Source: Chaunax sp. Z400
Taxonomy: Eukaryota; Chordata; Actinopteri; Lophiiformes; Chaunacidae
Length of the DNA: 64,000 nucleotides
Assembly (NCBI GenBank): GCA_037577475.1
Contig: CM075186.1
Span: forward strand, 6,943,501 to 7,007,500
Reading direction: 5' to 3'
In this document: one piece after another, positions 54,542 through 64,000 of the stretch
Position numbering within the stretch: position 1 is the stretch's first letter
Layout: every line of letters starts with the position of its first letter
Position numbers and translations under genes: made by a program
The notes under the pieces: generated by a model
What the model was told of the DNA's origin: nothing
The model's input: the letters and a program-made list of their open reading frames with translations, nothing else
The model's database searches: none

Positions 54542-54679
54542 CTACACACATACACACCAATAATTAATGACATGAATATGCGGTGGAATACAGAATATGG
54601 AGGCATATGTTCAGAATTAAACACTTAAACTCAAGACGTGTCCTTTATGTGTGACACAGAATTATTTCCAACAATAATA

Positions 54680-56465
54680 ATTTGGGCTTGATATTCCAAA
54701 ATCATCCTCAGGCTAAAATAATCTTAGGTCATGATGTTACAATGGGACAGAGATCATCTCCGCCTCAAGATGAGATGCTTTTTGGAAATAGAGCTTTAAT
54801 CTGCCACCACACTCCACACCTAAACCAAAACATACATTACAGGCAACACTCAGCAAGTACGAGAATATTTTAGTCACACATGTTCATGTAAACTGATTGC
54901 TATTAATTAACATTTTATGCTTACAATTCAATGATTGCTCACTGAATGTTGGACAAACTTGTAGTATGACATATATATCTTCACATCTTATCATCTTCTC
55001 TATCTAATCAATACAATAATTCAAATACAGTTGTGATCAGGGATTGTATATATATTTCTTTTGTGTGTTTCTCTGACTTTATTTATCTAATGAGTCCAGT
55101 CTGTGAAAGGATGGCCATTATCTGACCTATTATAGTACATTATATGTGGGACTGGATCGTCTGGCTCTTCTTGGTGAAATGGTTGATCCAAAAGCAAAAA
55201 TAAGACACAAATGTTTTTTTACATTACACATTTGAGCTCATGCTGCTTTCAAACAAGGGATATTTCTGCCTTTGCTCTATTTTATAATACATCTATAATC
55301 AGATATTAGGCTCATATTTAACATAATAATGGAGCCAAACTCTTCACTACTGTACACCTACTGAGTGATTTATGTTTGTTTATGGTTTATATTGAGAGCT
55401 ATTATTATTTCAAATCTCATAAATATTGTTTTTTCAATGTTCCTCTGATTTTTTTTCTTTGCTTATTCTATTTTAATACCAACATAGATAAGGGACTTAC
55501 ACTCGCATTTCATGCTGGTTTTGATTTCTATGTGGTTCACTGTCTGCTGGATAAGTGTAATACCAAAGTCATTGTAAAATAAAGATATGATTAGCCCTAT
55601 TCAAATTCAGATCGCTATGAATTTTGTATGTAATCTGTTTGTAAAATAAAAATGAGATCTTCTGTCAACCAGCCATAACTTATTGGTGCATGCAAACAAC
55701 CTTTTCTTTCATATACTTGATGATTAACGTGTCCAACGTCAGACTTGGCCATCTGTCTCAGTGGTACAGTGGTAAATATCAGCCAAAAAAGCAGAGCATA
55801 AAGGCTTATTTGTTTAAATGTGTCACAGGTCAGTGTTAAGATTGGAGTCAGTCTATCAATCATTTATTATGTGAAGTCATTCATTATATGAGCTCCAGGT
55901 TTCACTGTGTTGTTGAATGCTTCAGAAAGGTGGGCTCATTGGTCCACCTCATGTATGTTATTCTCAACCTTGTTCTCACCATCATCTTGTTTTGCTGTGT
56001 TCATTTGTCTTTTTAATGAATGACAAGGTTATACCATATGTGACAGGAGTGTGTGAGATTGGGAATGTATGCAAATTGATATTGGCGTATTTTTTCTGAG
56101 ATTTTTCCTGCTTTTCTTCTTTTCAGCTCTGTGAAACATCCCGGTGCTGATTGACAATCCACCGTCTACACAGTGAATAGTTGGATACAGTAAGTGCAAT
56201 GAGGTAAGTGAGGATTATGATAAGCATCCTGTACTTCTTTCCATTACTCATCTTCAGGCGCATCAGCAGCATTTCTTTTCTCCTCAATGTCTTTCTCATG
56301 TACATTCGGTTGCCCTGACCGGGAATTGAACTACCAACTTGTTCCAAAGGCGACAACATCACCACATCAAGCTGGATATATATTGTATAGCATCCTAACA
56401 TATCCTATCCTATTGAGTCCCATCCTATCTTCTAAATCTGAGGTAAGACAATCTGATTCCATATG
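54680..56465. other. Spacer between the duplicated genes
   Basis: About 1.8 kb, AT-rich, with AATAAA hexamers near 55,580 and 55,646 and no protein-like frame. A SINE-like minus-strand segment with a B-box-like GGTAGTTCAATTCC lies near 56,300-56,350. This spacer has no counterpart elsewhere in the window. Confidence 0.5.
56300..56360 (-). repeat. Possible tRNA-derived SINE head
   Basis: On the minus strand it reads GTCGCCTTTGGAACAAGTTG, then GTAGTTCAATTCCCGGTCAG, with a B-box-like GGTAGTTCAATTCC as in tRNA-derived SINEs. No box A was confidently placed and no target-site duplication was found. Confidence 0.35.
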
Positions 56466-57288
56466 TGTCCATTAGTTCAATAACCTGTAAGACATTGAAA
56501 TAAATCTGTAATTGTTAGAGGTGTTGGCAGATCTCGTGAGAGGAACAAGCAACCAGGTATATATGGAAATGAGGAAGCGACCTTGCCATGACCTTACCTA
56601 CCACAGTGTGTGAGAGAGGCCACTTGATCAATTTATACATGTGAATTTATGTTGCATTTCAGAGGCAACCATTTAAAAACACTGTAATTTTACATTTTAT
56701 CTAATCCTCTGGAATGTGACAAGCATGTCTGGTTTCAATGTAACACTTTATAAATCTGATTCCAAAACTTTCAATGCAGAGAAATCTCCTCAATTACCAT
56801 CAACACCTGTGGGTATATTGCTCAAATTGTGTGAAAATGACTATCATGTATATTTTTTGGTGTGGATCATGTACAAAAAGACATCCATCCATTTTAGAAC
56901 AATGAAACTTCAATTCTATTTAAGGAAATAGCAGATTTATTATTCCATACATTCTAGGGCTAATTTTGCAATACATAATGCAGAAAAAAAATTACAATGT
57001 TAGTTTTTCTATGCGATTGTACAGCCCTAATTAATTCATTTTCTCTTATGTCATTAAGCATTATTTTTACTAAGTCATATTTTCTAATAATTAAATTCTC
57101 CACTCTCTTTTTCAAGCAATCACCAGTACCAAAGGCTCTGCAAGACCTCCAAACAGACAAACTGATGTATTATCATCAGACTCTGGACTTTCAGTGACTT
57201 GATGGTGCCATCTTGTGTCCAACCATCATGGTGCTTCTGTGTGTGGAAACTAAAGCTCCACCTGCTGAGGCTGGACTTCAGACAGCTG

Positions 57289-57443
57289 TATAAGGGTCAG
57301 CTGCAACTTAACGTGCTTTAGGAGAGATTGATTCATTCACTCATAGCTTTGTGTCCAGACTCTGGAGGTACAGACTAAAACCAAGGGACAGACGACAAAC
57401 CTGAAGACAACACCTCTGAGGTCTGTTGTCACTCTGTTAATTG
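57289..57443 (+). promoter_or_regulatory. Copy 2 acyltransferase promoter TATA box and non-coding exon 1
   Basis: TATAAG at 57289-57294 and the untranslated exon ending at 57443 (TTG|GTAAGT) are preserved as in copy 1. The 5' UTR intron runs to 58782 and is longer by about 480 bases, which could alter regulation. Confidence 0.65.
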
Positions 57444-57874
57444 GTAAGTTATGGGCTCCTGATTTATTCACAAATGCATTTGGAGAGTTGTATAACAGAA
57501 GGGTGGATTCATGTAACCTGAGACACAACGCAATTTGTAACACCTTGGTTCCATTGTTTTTATTCCGTGTTCTGACAAAATCTAGTCAACAAGACATTTA
57601 CTATAGGCCTAGCATGGATGTCATGTCACTGATAACCTTGTTGCTTCCTGCGGGGGTGTCACAGAAACAGGTTGGGTATGTCAAGGTTCTGCCAAGGTTA
57701 ATGTGAAGGATATAAACCTGTCACAAATAAAACAATGGTCTTAAATGTCACTGTTACATGGAGGAAGACTAATTCTTAACGTAAGATGCTGTTGACTTAT
57801 GTAATGATGTTTTCTCTGCCCGCTGAGGAATAAATGTTACTTTGATAACAGTATTGTACAAGACATTTAGAAAT

Positions 57875-58356
57875 AGTGCTAAAAATAAGATAAAGGTGAG
57901 AAACTAAAAAAAAAAAGTACTAATATGGTATCAAACAAACTGGATTCATGTCAGACTAGTTGGAGTGTACAGTATTTATATGCACTGGCTTAGTCAGATC
58001 TAACTGCTGGTGACTGAAACATGTTATGTTTCTGATAGAGTCATGAGGGCTGCATATGTCAGCATTGGTATTTTTTTCTAAATAGACAATCCAGCAATCA
58101 TGTTCACTTTATAATACAATCCATATTTTAATTCTCTCTTCTCACATATTTGACCTGCTGCTTTGTGATGCCTAATGAAATGTGAACAAAATTATTAGTA
58201 CAACAATTGAAATGTTGTATTTTCATTAAAATGTTATAAATGAGAAATTGCACAGCAAAATTAAGACTTTTGTGATTTAGTGTGTGTTTGCCTCCAAAAG
58301 CCATGGAAATTTGTTTTTTGCCACAAAAATGTATATACTTACTGTATGTCAGTGAT
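57875..58356. other. ~480-bp segment unique to copy 2 5' UTR intron
   Basis: AT-rich sequence present between 'acaagacatttagaaat' and 'aaaatgtgtggagaagc', where copy 1 is continuous. No inverted ends or direct repeats were detected, so it may be ancestral and lost in copy 1. Confidence 0.55.
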
Positions 58357-58788
58357 AAAATGTGTGGAGAAGCATATTTAATATATCTGACTATTTTTCA
58401 TTAAGGACTAACTTTGTAGCATTCTTTTATTTACAGCCCTAAACAATGATAACAGGAATTCAGACTCCGCATGTGTGAGAGGTGTGAATGACAGGATGGT
58501 ATGAGAGTAAATTGTAGCCTAAGTGTGCAAAGGGATAATCCTCCTCACTGAACTTCCACTAGACAAAACCTGAATGTGGCTGACTCACACAAAATGCATG
58601 TGAATTAGTAACCCTGCTTTTACACAATTGAACAAACAATAATGCTGTCTGATGACCCGAATTCAACATTTTCCATTGTTAGGAAATAAATGTTTCTCCC
58701 TCAGTGGAATCTGTCCAGTCATGTAGATTTGGTTTATCATTCCCATGATTTGATATATATGTAATTTCATGTGTCTGCTCAGTTCAGG

Positions 58789-63703
<4,915 letters not shown>

Positions 63704-64000
63704 CTGAGGCAACAACTAGTGATTATAAAGAGTGCAGGAAGTAAAAGTGAAGTTTTTTGGTTTCATGACAACAAAAGATAAATAACTGTGTTTGGAAATA
63801 TCTGGTAATAATAATATTTGAGTTTATTTATGACAACAACAACAACAACAACCCTACACACATACACACCAATAATTAATGACATGAATATGCGGTGGAA
63901 TACAGAAAATGGAGGCATATGTTCAGAATTAAACACTTAAACTCAAGACGTGTCCTTTATGTGTGACACAGAATTATTTCCAACAATAATCCCTATTAGA

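Overview
The window is nuclear DNA of a teleost fish, probably a spiny-rayed (percomorph) species. This is inferred from vertebrate genes split by GT-AG introns, compact spacing, and several interspersed repeat families common in teleosts (tRNA-derived SINE, Tc1-like, L2-like LINE, Penelope-like, hAT-like pieces). There are no bacterial, viral or organellar genes.

Layout. Bases 1-5,060 hold no gene I can support. Three genes then follow head to tail on the minus strand. brd1 (5.08-19.8 kb) is a chromatin reader and scaffold of MYST acetyltransferase complexes. ftsj1 (20.7-25.8 kb) is a tRNA anticodon-loop 2'-O-methyltransferase. A Pim-family kinase gene, closest to pim3 (26.9-33.3 kb), ends the series. 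On the plus strand, an intronless coding region for kbtbd13 lies at 35.49-36.92 kb. Bases 37.8-44.5 kb are repeat-rich, with an inverted pair of a ~310-bp repeat, a Penelope-like remnant with inverted ends, and two unrecognised minus-strand coding-like exons.

From 44.5 kb to the end lies a recent tandem duplication. It has two complete ten-coding-exon genes of the bile acid-CoA:amino acid N-acyltransferase / acyl-CoA thioesterase family (48.9-54.4 and 58.8-63.7 kb). Each encodes 435 residues with a Ser-Asp-His triad and a C-terminal SKL peroxisomal signal. The copies differ at 13 residues, 8 of them within residues 273-302. Each carries a long TG repeat abutting one splice acceptor (67 versus 49 units). 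Transposon-sized insertions distinguish the copies, and one has a clean empty site in the other copy.

Exon coordinates were assembled by hand from splice sites and reading phase. Every gene model adds up to an uninterrupted frame: brd1 1,179 aa, ftsj1 314 aa, pim3-like 322 aa, kbtbd13 476 aa, and 435 aa twice. The genes do not form a functional pathway together. Only the two acyltransferase copies are related to each other.
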